Source: CADEEN01 sp963783785
GTDB taxonomy: Bacteria; Pseudomonadota; Gammaproteobacteria; Burkholderiales; Burkholderiaceae_C
Assembly (NCBI GenBank): GCA_963783785.1
Contig: CAWAOQ010000017.1
Coordinates: 1 to 64,000, forward strand
DNA: 64,000 nt
Direction: 5' to 3'
In this document: in pieces, positions 27,498 to 36,684 of the stretch
How positions within the stretch are numbered: position 1 is the stretch's first letter
Layout: each line of letters opens with the position of its first letter
The notes under the pieces: generated by a model
Database searches by the model: none
What the model was told of the DNA's origin: nothing
What the model saw: only the letters and a program-made list of their open reading frames with translations
Position numbers and translations under genes: made by a program

Positions 27498-28961
27498 ATG
27501 AAACCTATCTGGGTCGTCGACGACGATCAATCGATCCGCTTTGTGCTCGAGAAGGCGCTGCAGCGCGAGCAGTTCGCCGTGCGCACCTTCACCAACGCGC
27601 GCGACGTGCTCGCGGCGCTCGACGACGACGAGCCGCAGGTGCTGGTCAGCGACATCCGCATGCCCGGCGGCTCGGGGCTGGACCTGCTGGCCAAGATCAA
27701 GCAGCGGCTGCCGGGCCTGCCGGTGATCGTGATGACCGCCTACTCCGACCTCGACAGCGCGGTATCGGCGTTCCAGGGCGGCGCGTTCGAGTACCTGGCC
27801 AAGCCCTTCGACGTGGCCAGGGCGGTCGACCTGATCCGTCGCGCCGTCGAGGAAAGCCTGCGCGAGGCGGTCGCCGCCGAGCGGCCCGGCGAGACCCCCG
27901 AGATGCTCGGGCAGGCGCCCGCGATGCAGGACCTGTTCCGCGCCATCGGCCGCCTGAGCCAGAGCCACGTCACGGTGCTGATCACCGGCGAGAGCGGATC
28001 GGGCAAGGAGCTGGTGGCGCGCGCGCTGCACAAGCACAGTCCGCGAGCGAACGGCCCGTTCGTGGCCATCAACACCGCGGCCATCCCGAAGGATCTGCTC
28101 GAGAGCGAACTGTTCGGCCATGAGCGCGGCGCGTTCACCGGCGCCCAGACGATGCGCCGCGGGCGCTTCGAGCAAGCCGATGGCGGCACGCTGTTCCTCG
28201 ATGAGATCGGCGACATGCCGTTCGACCTGCAGACGCGCCTGCTGCGTGTGCTGTCCGACGGACAGTTCTACCGCGTCGGCGGCCACCAGCCGCAGAAGAG
28301 CAATGTCCGCGTGATCGCCGCCACGCACCAGAACCTCGAACAGCGGGTGCGCGATGGCGTGTTCCGCGAGGACCTGTTCCACCGCCTGAACGTCATCCGC
28401 CTGCGCCTGCCGGCGCTGCGCGAGCGCCGCGACGACATCCCGATGCTGGCCCGTCAGTTCCTGCAGAAGAGCGCCACCGACCTTGGCGTCGAGGCCAAGC
28501 GCCTGTCGGATGACGCGCTGGCACGGCTGGTGGCGTTCGATTACCCCGGCAACGTGCGCCAGCTGGAGAACATCTGCCATTGGCTGACGGTGATGGCGCC
28601 GGCCCAGGTGGTCGAGGCCAAGGACCTGCCGCCCGAACTGCTGGGTGCCGAAGTCGCGCCGCCGGTGTCCGTGCCGGCCACTCCGGTCGCCGCGGCCGTG
28701 CCGCAGCCTGCCACGCCGACGGCCACCCCGCCTGCAAGCGCTGGCGCCGGTTGGCTGGGCGGCCTCGAACGCGAGGCGCGCGCGCTGCTCGACGCCGGCA
28801 CGCCGGAGGTGTGGGACGCACTGACACGCCAGTTCGAGGCCCGGCTGATCCTGACCGCGCTCGATGCCACCCGGGGCCGCCGCATCGAGGCGGCGCAGCG
28901 GCTGGGCATCGGCCGCAACACCATCACGCGCAAGATCCAGGAGCTCGGGATCGACGACTGA
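27498..28961 (+). CDS. ntrC: nitrogen regulation response regulator NtrC (sigma-54 activator)
   Basis: A 487-residue response regulator that activates sigma-54 promoters such as the one proposed for glnA. Receiver domain: VVDDDQSIR, phospho-acceptor Asp52 in VSDIRMPGG, Lys in YLAKPF. AAA+ domain: Walker A ITGESGSGKELVA, the sigma-54 contact loop GAFTGA, Walker B GTLFLDEIGD and GNVRQLENI. After an Ala/Pro linker (about 385-410) the Fis-type helix-turn-helix is at the end (AAQRLGIGRNTITRKIQEL). The frame is intact. It is convergent with a small unknown gene 46 bases away. Confidence 0.95.
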   Translation: MKPIWVVDDDQSIRFVLEKALQREQFAVRTFTNARDVLAALDDDEPQVLVSDIRMPGGSGLDLLAKIKQRLPGLPVIVMTAYSDLDSAVSAFQGGAFEYLAKPFDVARAVDLIRRAVEESLREAVAAERPGETPEMLGQAPAMQDLFRAIGRLSQSHVTVLITGESGSGKELVARALHKHSPRANGPFVAINTAAIPKDLLESELFGHERGAFTGAQTMRRGRFEQADGGTLFLDEIGDMPFDLQTRLLRVLSDGQFYRVGGHQPQKSNVRVIAATHQNLEQRVRDGVFREDLFHRLNVIRLRLPALRERRDDIPMLARQFLQKSATDLGVEAKRLSDDALARLVAFDYPGNVRQLENICHWLTVMAPAQVVEAKDLPPELLGAEVAPPVSVPATPVAAAVPQPATPTATPPASAGAGWLGGLEREARALLDAGTPEVWDALTRQFEARLILTALDATRGRRIEAAQRLGIGRNTITRKIQELGIDD

Positions 28962-29007
28962 ACGCGGTCCGGGTCGCTCGCCCGCGTAGGGCCGCCGCAG
29001 GAGCGGT

Positions 29008-29336
29008 TCACACGCTGGCAGCGCCGAGCGGCAGCGCGGCGCGGTGAGCGATCACGCACTGTGCCTCGGTCAGCGCCTGCAGCAGCAGCGTGTGGCGCAT
29101 CGCCGGTTGCGCGGCCATCGACGCCTTCATCTGCACGCGCTCGAAGGCGTAGGCGAGCGCATCCTGCGTCGAGATCTCCTGGTGGCCCCGCCCCTGCAGC
29201 CCGACATGCAGACACGTCGAGTTCATCATCACGAGCACGATCGGCGAGGTGCCATGCGCAGCGCGCTGTCGAGCCGGATCGCCTCGCCGGCGAGGTGGCC
29301 GTCGGTGACGATGGCGCTGCGGTCTTCGATCCTCAT
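29008..29336 (-). CDS. unrecognised small protein coupled to livF (frameshifted)
   Basis: A ~110-residue protein that I do not recognise. The ATG at 29336 overlaps the livF stop as ATGA, so it is translated as the last gene of the transporter operon. The N-terminal part reads MRIEDRSAIVTDGHLAGEAI; around 29245-29255 one base appears to be missing, and the protein continues in another frame as HGTSPIVLVMMNSTCLHVGL and KASMAAQPAMRHTLLLQALTEAQ, ending at 29008. No signal peptide or membrane segment is visible. The end is convergent with ntrC. Both parts have coding-like composition. Confidence 0.55.
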
Positions 29337-30070
29337 GCCGGCGTTTGCCTCTTTGCACCGAGGTAGGTCTCGATCACGCGCGGGTCGCCAGCCAGTTGCG
29401 CGGCCGGGCCTTCGAGCACCAGGTCACCGGTCTCGAGCACGTAACCGTGGTCGGCCACCTGCAGCGCAGCGCGCGCGTTCTGCTCGACCAGCAGGATCGT
29501 CACGCCGCTGGCGCGCAGCAGCATGATGATTTCAAAGATATCGCGCACGATCCGCGGCGCCAGCCCCAGGCTCGGTTCGTCGAGCATCAGCAGCTTGGGC
29601 TGGCCCATCAGCGCGCGGCCGATGGCCAGCATCTGGCGCTCGCCGCCCGACAGCGTGCCGGCTTGTTGTGCGCGCCGGTCCTTCAGGCGCGGGAACAGCG
29701 TGAACACGCGCTCGAGACCATCGCGCCATGACGCCATCTTCAGCTTCAACGGCCGCCAGCCACCGAGCACCAGGTTGTCTTCGACGCTCATCGTGCCGAA
29801 CAGCTCGCGTTTCTCCGGCACCAGGGCCAGGCCGCACATCACGCGCTCTTCGAGCGTCAGTCGCGAGATGTCGTGGCCATCGAAGCGCAGCCCGCCGCGC
29901 GCCGGCAGCAGGCCCATCAGCGCATTCAGCATCGTGGACTTGCCGGCGCCATTGGGGCCGATCACGGTGATCACATTGCCAGCCAGCGCTTGCAGCGACA
30001 GGCCGCGCAGCACTTCGGCCTTGCCGTAGCCGGCGTGCAGATCCGTCACCTCCAGCAGCAGCTCGGCCAC
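29333..30070 (-). CDS. livF: branched-chain amino acid-type ABC transporter ATP-binding protein LivF
   Basis: A 245-residue ABC ATPase. Walker A is IGPNGAGKSTMLNAL, the signature motif is LSGGERQML, Walker B is LLMLDEPSLGLAP, and the typical LivF end VLETGDLVLEG is present. GTG 30070 aligns with the family start (VAELLLEVTDLHAGYGK); a TTG at 30076 would overlap livG as TTGA and is an alternative. The substrate of the system is probably an aromatic or hydroxycinnamate compound rather than leucine, given the downstream catabolic genes (inference). Confidence 0.9.
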   Translation of the reverse strand: MAELLLEVTDLHAGYGKAEVLRGLSLQALAGNVITVIGPNGAGKSTMLNALMGLLPARGGLRFDGHDISRLTLEERVMCGLALVPEKRELFGTMSVEDNLVLGGWRPLKLKMASWRDGLERVFTLFPRLKDRRAQQAGTLSGGERQMLAIGRALMGQPKLLMLDEPSLGLAPRIVRDIFEIIMLLRASGVTILLVEQNARAALQVADHGYVLETGDLVLEGPAAQLAGDPRVIETYLGAKRQTPA

Positions 30071-30072
30071 GG

Positions 30073-30852
30073 TCAATGCTCCGTGCCGAGATAGGCGGCG
30101 CGCACCGCGGGGCTGAGTTGCACTTCGGCCGGCGTACCCTCGATCAGGTGCGTGCCGAATTCCATCACCACGATGCGGTCGGTCAGGTTCATCACGAAAT
30201 CCATGTCGTGCTCGACCAGCAGCAGCGAAAGTCCTTCCGCCTTGAGCTGCCGCAGCACGTCGGCCAGTGCCTGCTTCTCCCTGTGGCGCAGGCCGGCAGC
30301 CGGCTCATCGAGCAGCAACAACGACGGGTCGCTGGCCAGCGCGCGCGCGATCTCGACCAGCCGCTGCGGTCCGAGTGGCAGGTTGCCGGCGAATTCGTGC
30401 GCTTGCTCGGCCAGACCGATGCGCCGCAGCTGCCGAGCGGCCTCCTGCAATGCGCGCCGTTCTTCGCCGCGGTCCAGGCGCAGCATCGCCGCCAGGCTGC
30501 CGGTGTGCGAGCGCAGGTAGGTGCCGAGCGCAACGTTCTCCAGCACCGTCATGTCGGGCACCAGCTTGACGTGCTGGAAGGTGCGGCTGATGCCGCGCCG
30601 CGCCACCTCGCGCGAGGGCAGGCCGTCGATGCGCGCGCCGCGCAGCCAGACTTCGCCGCCCGACAGCGGCAGCACGCCGGAGATCAGATTGAAGGTCGTC
30701 GATTTGCCCGCGCCATTGGGCCCGATCAGCCCGACGATGTCGCCGGCGCGGATCGTGAAGCTGATGTCGTTGACAGCCACCAGCCCGCCGAAGGCCTTGC
30801 GCACCGCCCTGGCTTCGAGCAGCGGATCGCCGCGCACGGGCTTGTCGCGCAT
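30073..30852 (-). CDS. livG: branched-chain amino acid-type ABC transporter ATP-binding protein LivG (possibly half of a LivM-LivG fusion)
   Basis: A 259-residue ABC ATPase with Walker A GLIGPNGAGKSTTFNLISG, signature region LPLGPQRLVEIARAL, Walker B LLLLDEPAAGLRH and the LivG-type ending. An ATG at 30852 can start it, but the same frame is open upstream and reads SAGAASDLGDAPPLG, which looks like the linker of LivM-LivG fusions found in Burkholderiales. If one extra base near 30890-30900 is removed, livM and livG become a single gene of about 590 residues. Confidence 0.85.
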   Translation of the reverse strand: MRDKPVRGDPLLEARAVRKAFGGLVAVNDISFTIRAGDIVGLIGPNGAGKSTTFNLISGVLPLSGGEVWLRGARIDGLPSREVARRGISRTFQHVKLVPDMTVLENVALGTYLRSHTGSLAAMLRLDRGEERRALQEAARQLRRIGLAEQAHEFAGNLPLGPQRLVEIARALASDPSLLLLDEPAAGLRHREKQALADVLRQLKAEGLSLLLVEHDMDFVMNLTDRIVVMEFGTHLIEGTPAEVQLSPAVRAAYLGTEH

Positions 30853-31852
30853 GCCGAGCGGCGGCGCATCGCCGAGATCGCTGGCTGCGCCGGCGCTGGG
30901 GCAGCCAGCGCTCGAGCGCCGGCCACAGGCCGTCGGGCGCGAACTTCAGCACCAGCACGAGCATGATGCCGAAGACGATGACTTCGTAGCTGCCCGCGGT
31001 GCCGATCAGCTTGGGCAGCCAGACCTGCAACTGGTCTTCGGTGAGCTTGACCAGCGCCGCGCCGGTGAACGCGCCCCAGACGCTGCCGATGCCGCCGAGC
31101 ACGGCCATGAACAGGTATTCGATGCCGAACTTGATGCCGAACGGCGACGGGTTGACGCTGCGCTGCATGTGCGCGAACAGCCAGCCCGACACGGCCGCCA
31201 GCAGCGCGGCGATGACGAACATCACCACCTTGTAGCGGAAGGTCGAAGCCCCCATCGCCTCGGGCATCGTGCTGCCGCCGCCGCGGCTGATGTTGAGCGC
31301 GCGCATCACGCGGCCCGGCCGCGAATCCAGCAGATGCAACACGGCGACCGCAGCGACCAGCGCGAACAGCCAGATCAAGCCATAGATGCGCCGCTCGGCC
31401 TGCAGGCTGGTGCCGAACAACGCGATCGGCGGCACGCCGAGCAGGCCGTCGTACTTGCCCAGCGCATCGAGGTTGCCCATCGTGTAGTACAGCGCCAGGC
31501 TCCAGGCGATCGTCGCCAGCGGCAGGTAGTGCCCCGACATGCGCAATGTCAGCCAACCCAGCAGCAGTGCCACCATCGCGGTGAGCGCGAGGCCGGCGAC
31601 GAGGCCGAGCCATGGTGACAAGCCGAACTGCGTGCTCAGGTAGGCGCTGGTGTAGGCGCCGATGCCGGCAAACGCCGCCTGCCCGAACGACGTCAGGCCG
31701 CCGACGCCGGTCAGCAGCACCAGGCCGAGCGCGACCAGCGAGAACAGGCCGATGTAGTTGAGCTGCGTGATCCAGAAGTCCGGCACCGGCAATAGCGGCA
31801 GCGCGGCGACGGCGAGGGCAAAGGCGGCAAAGCCCAAGGTGCGTGGCTGCAT
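30853..31852 (-). CDS. livM: branched-chain amino acid-type ABC transporter permease LivM (frameshifted at its end)
   Basis: A ~325-residue membrane permease with about eight to ten hydrophobic segments (PDFWITQLNYIGLFSLVALG; LTGVGGLTSFGQAAFAGIGAY is the LivM signature; SVWGAFTGAALVKLTED near the end). Translation from ATG 31852 is clean down to about 30895 (FAPDGLWPALERWLP) and then runs out of frame through livG. This means that the C-terminus or the junction to livG is disturbed by about one extra base. The protein moves substrate across the inner membrane with LivH. Confidence 0.85.
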
Positions 31853-32214
31853 CTCAATGGTCCACTGCGCTCAATTCATGAAGCGCCGCTGGCGTTCAGC
31901 GTCGCCTTGCCGGCAACTGGGTCGCTGTTCGAGGTCACGCCCGCCACCATTGGTTCTGCCCGGCTGCCCCGTTGCCGCGCCGATGCCAGCAATGCGAAGG
32001 TTCAATCGCAGCAAAGGGCCGCAAGCAGACTGCAGACGCTTCATCCCAGTCGCTCCACCGCACTTCGCGCGACCCTCGACGCATGAACCGGAGCAGTTGC
32101 CAAGCAAACGCCGCGGCTCCGGCTGTTGCCGGTCCGCTGGCGCTGCCCCAAGGCGCAGCAGGCGCCCTCGGATCGCCAGGGGGAGGGGCGAAGCCGCGAC
32201 GCGGGTGCTTCACT
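31853..32214. other. intergenic stretch between livM and livH without a gene
   Basis: These 362 bases separate livH from livM, an unusual gap inside a transporter operon. Short open frames here look non-coding (biased, no family resemblance). The 3' half contains a dispersed repeat (32104-32149) and GC-rich low-complexity sequence. No promoter could be assigned with confidence. Confidence 0.5.
32104..32149 (+). repeat. dispersed intergenic repeat, copy A
   Basis: About 46 bases beginning GCAAACGCCGCGGCTCCGG and ending in TGCCCC. It is closely similar to copy B at 33284-33328 (roughly six differences by eye). It lies just after the livH coding region, in the same orientation as copy B. Similar GC-rich elements with a CCCCCTCG-type continuation are common after genes in Burkholderiales (from memory). 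Confidence 0.55.
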
Positions 32215-33254
32215 TCAATGTTCCTCATCGTGCCCGTCGACGAACGAGCGCCACAGCAGCACCGGCAGGATCGCCGTGAAGACGATCACCTCCTTGAACG
32301 CACTGGCCCAGAACGAGCCGAAGGATTCGATCAGGCCGACGCCCATGGCGCCGGCCAGCGCGAGCGGAAAGCTCGTCAGGCCGGCGAAGACCGCGGCGAC
32401 GAAGCCTTTCAGCCCGATCAGGAAGCCGCTGTCGTAATAGATCGTGGTGATGGGCCCGATCAGCAGGCCCGACAGCGTGCCGATGAAGGCCGCCATCGTG
32501 AAACTCAGCGAGCCGGCGCCGTCGGTGCGATGCCCATCAGCCGCGCGCCGGTGCGGTTGACCGAGGTGGCGCGCAGCGCCTTGCCGGACAGCGTGCGCTC
32601 GAAGAAGACGAACAGCGCGACGATCAACGCGACCGAGGCGGCGAAGATGATCAGCGTCTGGCCGGTCAGGCCCAGCGGGCCGAGCGTGAAGCGCTGCGTC
32701 CCAGAAGCGGCGGATTGCGGAAGCCCTCGGCGCCGAAGAACAGCAGGCCCAGGCCGGTGAGCGCGAAGTGCACGCCCGACCGAGACGATCAGCAGCACCA
32801 GCACGCTGGCATCGGCCAGCGAGCGGTAGGCCAGGCGGTAGACCAGCGGCCCCATCGGCGTGACCAGCGCCAGCGTCAGCGCGGCCTGCACCAGCAGCGG
32901 CGGCTTGGTCGGCGCGAGCCAGATGGTCGAGCAGCGCGGCGCCCAGCGGCAGGGCCAGCGTGCGCAGCGCCATGGCGCACGGCGCGCCGCCGGCCAGCGT
33001 TCGCGCCGGGCCTGCGCGCCGTCCATCAGGGCCGCGGCGGCCGCCATCAGCAGCAGCAGCCACACGGTGCCCGGCACCTGGCCGGTCTGCAACAGCGCCA
33101 TCGTCAGCGCCCCGAAGGCGACGTACTCGCCCTGCGGGATGAAGACGATGCGCGTGACGGCAAACACCAGCACCAGCGCGATCGCCACCAGCGCATAGAT
33201 GGCGCCGTTGGTGATGCCGTCCAGGCCCAGGATGCTGGCGATCGTGAAGTCCAA
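32215..33254 (-). pseudogene. livH: branched-chain amino acid-type ABC transporter permease LivH (multiple frameshifts)
   Basis: The conserved segments of a LivH permease occur in order but in different frames: LDFTIASILGLDGITNGAIYALVAIAL (start, TTG at 33254 after CGGAG), FIPQGEYVAFGALTMALL, LTLALVTPMGPLVYRLAYR, a middle part with VHFALTGLGLLFFGAEGF in a third frame, LTGQTLIIFAASVALIVALFVFFERTLSGKALR, and SLSFTMAAFIGTLSGLLIGPI to the end with SFWASAFKEVIVF. At least four single-base shifts are needed (near 33000, 32920, 32790-32720 and 32515). Either this stretch was poorly sequenced or the gene is inactive. Confidence 0.75.
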
Positions 33255-33283
33255 CTCGACAGCTCCGGTGAGTTGCAGTCCTG

Positions 33284-33328
33284 GCAACCGCCGCGGATCC
33301 GGCGCTGCCGGTCCGCCGGCGGTGCCCC
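33284..33328 (+). repeat. dispersed intergenic repeat, copy B
   Basis: GCAACCGCCGCGGATCCGG through TGCCCC, the second copy of the element at 32104. It continues with CCCTCGAGGG and GCCGCAGGCGCTTCGGGGG. It occupies most of the 111-base gap between livH and livK, so livH is flanked by direct copies. Confidence 0.55.
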
Positions 33329-33365
33329 CTCGAGGGTGTGTGCCGCAGGCGCTTCGGGGGTGGTC

Positions 33366-34501
33366 CTACTGCTCGAGCTTCCACTCGCCGTTGACGACCT
33401 TCATCACGACGCCGGTGTCGGGCCGGAAGCCCCAGTGGTCGGTCGGCGTGAAGTCGAGCACGCCGTGCGTGACGGCCAGCGCGGGCGTGGATTCCAGCGC
33501 GTCCTTCAGCGCGGCGCGGAACTCGGGCGTGCCGGGCTTGCCCTTCTTCAGCGCCATCGGCACCACTTTGTCGAGCATCAGGCAGGCGTCGTAGGAGTGG
33601 GCGGCGAACTGGTTGCGCGAGGCCGGCGCCGTGACTGCTCATAGGCGGCGTTGAATTTCACGCCCAGCGCCTTGCTCGGGTGGCTGTCGGGCAGCTGCTC
33701 GGCCACCACCACCGGGCCGGAGGTGACAAAGGTGCCTTCGGTGGCCTTGCCGCCGACGCGCATCAGGTCCTTCGTCGCGGCGGCATGGGTCTGGTAGAAC
33801 TTGCCCTTGTAGCCACGCTCGACCAGGCCGAGTTGCGGCATCGCCGCGCCGCTGCCCGAGGCCACGATGACCATCGCGTCCGGGTTGGCCGCGGTGAGCT
33901 TCAGCGCCTGCGCGGTGACGCTGGTGTCGGCGCGCGCGAAGCGCTCGGCTGCCGACCAGCTTGATGCCGGCCTTCTCGAGCAGCGGCGTCAGCGCCTGCA
34001 GCCACTGCTCGCCGTAGGCGTCGGTGTAGCCGAGGAAGCCGACGCTCTTGACGCCCTGCTTGACCATGTGCGCGACCATCGCATTGGCCATCACGCCGTT
34101 GCTCTGCGGCATGCGGAAGGTCCAGGCGTCCTTGCCCGGCGGCAGGCCGACCGGCGACAGCGCCAGTTGCACGGTCTTCGATTCGGCGGCCACGTCGGCC
34201 ATCGCGATGGCCACCGGCGTGACGCCCGAGCCGACGAGCACGTCGACCTTGTCTTCGTTGATCAGGCGGCGCGCGTTCTGCACGCCCTTGGTCGGGTCGG
34301 TGGCGTCGTCGAGGATGATCACCTTCACCTTCTCGCCGCCGATGGTGGCCGGCCACATCTTCACGCCGTTGCTCATCGGGATGCCCAGGCCCGAGGCCGG
34401 GCCGGTGAGCGGCACGCTGACGCCGATGGTGATGTCGGCCAGCGCGCCGGCGGGGCCAGCAGCGCGGCGGCGGCCAGGGTGATCTTCAGGACTCTCTTCA
34501 T
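33366..34501 (-). pseudogene. livK: ABC transporter substrate-binding protein (LivK-type, multiple frameshifts)
   Basis: A ~378-residue periplasmic binding protein read in several frames. AGGAGA precedes ATG 34501; the signal peptide MKRVLKITLAAAALLA is followed by a shift near 34455 (expected ALADITIGVSVPLTGP). The main domain MPLTGPASGLGIPMSNGVK to LLEKAGIKLV is in one frame; another shift near 33960 leads to VIVASGSGAAMPQLGLVERG, and one near 33635 leads to LDKVVPMALKKGKPGTPEFR and the end WKLEQ. The protein would deliver the substrate to LivHM. Its ligand is unknown, but similar proteins next to feruloyl-CoA genes bind aromatic acids. Confidence 0.78.
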
Positions 34502-34624
34502 CGTTTGTCTCCTTGCAGGGTGATGGATTGGGAACACAGGGTCTTGATGTCTTCGGGCATCGGCAACACCGTCAGCTGCGCTCGGGCGCGGTGGGCGGGG
34601 TGGGAACGCGGCGCGGGGACGCGC

Positions 34625-35872
34625 TCATGCCGCCGCCGTGTTCTCGATCAGCAAGGCGATGCCTTGCCCGCCGCCGATGCAGGCCGAGGCCACGCCCCAG
34701 CGCGCGCCGATCTCCTTCAACTGCCGCGCCACGGTGAGGGTCAGGCGCACGCCGGTGGCGGCCAGCGGGTGGCCGAGCGCGATGGCGCCGCCCTTGACGT
34801 TGAGGCGCTCCAGGTCGAGGCCGAGTTCGCGGCCCACGGCCAGCGTCTGCGCGCCTTGCGCTTCGTTGATCTCGAAGCGCGCGATGTCGGCAAGCGTCAG
34901 GCCGGCGCGTTCGAGCAGCAGCCGGATCGCCGGCGCCGGGCCGATGCCCATGATCTCGGGCGGCACGCCGACCACGGCCGCGGCGGCCACCGGGCCAGCG
35001 GCGCGCGGCCCCAGCGTCGGGCCACCGCGCCCGAGCGCGACCAGCGCCGCGGCGGCGGCGTCGGTCAGCGCCGAGCTGTTGCCGCCGGTCTGCACGCCGT
35101 CCTTGAACACGGTGCGCAGCTTGGCCAGCACCTCGGGCGGCGTCGGCCGCGGGTGGGTGTCGCGGTCGGCCACGGTGGCCTTGCCCGCCAGGCGGATGCC
35201 GCGCGGCTTGTAGCCTCGAGCTCGAAGATCTCGTTGCTCACCGGCACGATCTCGCCGGCGAACCAGCCGGCCTCCTGCGCCGCCACGGCGCTGGCGAACG
35301 AGCCGGCGGCGAAGGCGTCGACCTCTTCGCGCGTGATGCCGTACTTCCTCGCCAGGTTCTCGGCGGTCTGGATCATCGAGACGCGGCGGCCGGGTCGGTG
35401 AGCGCCTCCCACATGTAGTCCTTGAAGCCGATCGGCGCGCCGAGGCGGAAGCCGCCGCGGTGGTCGAAGGCGGCGATCGGGTTGCGCGTCATGCTCTCGG
35501 TGCCGACCACCAGCGCCAGGCTCGCGACGCCCAGCGCGATCTGCTCGCCGGCCTGGCGGAAGACCTCGAAGCCGGTGCCGCAGATGCGCTGCGCGTTCAG
35601 CGCCGGCACCTCCTGCGGCACGCCGGCATACAGGCCGATGTGGCGCGCGACGTAGAACTGGTCGAAGCCGCCCGGCGCCATGTTGCCGGTGATCACCGAG
35701 TCGACCTCGCGGCGTCGATGCCGGCGCGCGCGAGCACGCTGCGCGCGGCCTTGATGCCGAGGTCGATCGGGTTGGCGTCGGCGAAGGCGCCCTGGTAGTC
35801 GACCTGCGGCGTGCGCACGCCGTCGAGGATGAAGACGTCGTCGAAGCGTCTGGAACTGGCCTTCGTGCTCAT
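34625..35872 (-). pseudogene. thiolase family protein, acetyl-CoA acyltransferase-like (three frameshifts)
   Basis: A ~415-residue thiolase. The segments are: N-terminus RFDDVFILDGVRTPQVDYQG; the nucleophile region ALNAQRICGTGFEVF with the catalytic Cys; the mid part AENLARKYGITREEVDAFA; and the C-terminus with KGGAIALGHPLAATGVR (His) and SACIGGGQGIALL (second Cys). They are in different frames; one base seems missing near 35700, 35390 and 35215. ATG 35872 overlaps the crotonase stop (ATGA). It would cleave a 3-ketoacyl-CoA with CoA, the last step of a beta-oxidative side-chain shortening of hydroxycinnamoyl-CoA (inference). Confidence 0.8.
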
Positions 35873-36684
35873 GACTTGGCCACCTTGTCGGCGCGCTTCT
35901 CGAGGAACGCGCGCACGCGCTCCTTGGCCGCCTCGTCGCCCTGCGCGATCGACGAGATCAGCGACTCCATGAACAGGCCGTCGCTGGCCGACAGGTCGGC
36001 GATGCGCGGCAGCGCCTGCGTGATGGCGTAGTTGGACAGCGGCGCGTTGCCGGCGATCTTGCTGGCCAGCGCCAGCGCCTTGGCCAGGCCGGCGCCGTCG
36101 GCGACGCGGTAGTTGCTGATGGCGAAGGCCTGGCCTTCGTCGGCGTCGAAGACGCGGCCGGTGAGCATCATGTCGGTCATGCGCGCGACGCCGATCAGGC
36201 GGCTGATGCGCACCGAGCCGCCGCCGCCGACGAAGATGCCGCGCGTGCCTTCGGGCAGGCCGTAGAAGGTGCTGGCCTCGGCCACGCGCAGGTGCGCCGA
36301 CGCCGCCAGCTCCAGCCCGCCGCCGACCACCGCGCCGTGCAGCACGGCGATCACCGGCACCGGGCCGTACTGGATGGCGTCGAAGCAGGCGTGCCAGGCG
36401 CGCGAGTGCTGCATGCCCTCGGCGACGTTGCGCTCGCTCACCTCGCTCAGGTCGAGCCCGGCGCAGAAGTGGTCGCCTTCGCCGCTGAGCACGGCCACGC
36501 GCGAACGCGCCGGCAGGTGCAGGAACACGGTGTGCAGCTGCGCCAGCAATTCGTCGCTGACCGAGTTGCGCTTGGCCGGGCGGTTCAGCCGGACGTGCAG
36601 CACCGGGCCGGCGCTGCTCCAGGCGCAGCAGCGGCAGTGCGGCCAGCGGGCCGCTGGCCGCCAGGGGTCGAAGGCGGGATTCAT
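35869..36684 (-). CDS. crotonase / enoyl-CoA hydratase family protein (N-terminal frameshift)
   Basis: A 271-residue crotonase-fold protein. The CoA-binding and oxyanion-hole segments are GDHFCAGLDLSEV and GAVVGGGLELAASAHLRVA; then TFYGLPEGTRGIFVGGGGSVRI. The ATG at 36684 overlaps the feruloyl-CoA synthase stop (ATGA). The first ~28 residues (WRPAARWPHCRCCAWS) look out of frame; a shift near 36610 would give LAALPLLRLE before SAGPVLHVRLNRPAKRNSV. It lacks the typical HCHL sequence pattern, so it may be a beta-oxidation type hydratase acting on feruloyl/coumaroyl-CoA. The specific reaction is not proven. Confidence 0.82.
   Translation of the reverse strand: MNPAFDPWRPAARWPHCRCCAWSSAGPVLHVRLNRPAKRNSVSDELLAQLHTVFLHLPARSRVAVLSGEGDHFCAGLDLSEVSERNVAEGMQHSRAWHACFDAIQYGPVPVIAVLHGAVVGGGLELAASAHLRVAEASTFYGLPEGTRGIFVGGGGSVRISRLIGVARMTDMMLTGRVFDADEGQAFAISNYRVADGAGLAKALALASKIAGNAPLSNYAITQALPRIADLSASDGLFMESLISSIAQGDEAAKERVRAFLEKRADKVAKS

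Noticed and set aside
30305..30890. C-terminal extension of LivM through the livG region in the livM frame
   Set aside because: It is an out-of-frame, Arg/Ala-rich reading of livG, caused by a frameshift near 30890.
31871..32230. Short open frames between livM and livH considered as genes
   Set aside because: No ribosome binding sites, no domain resemblance, and overlap with a dispersed repeat.
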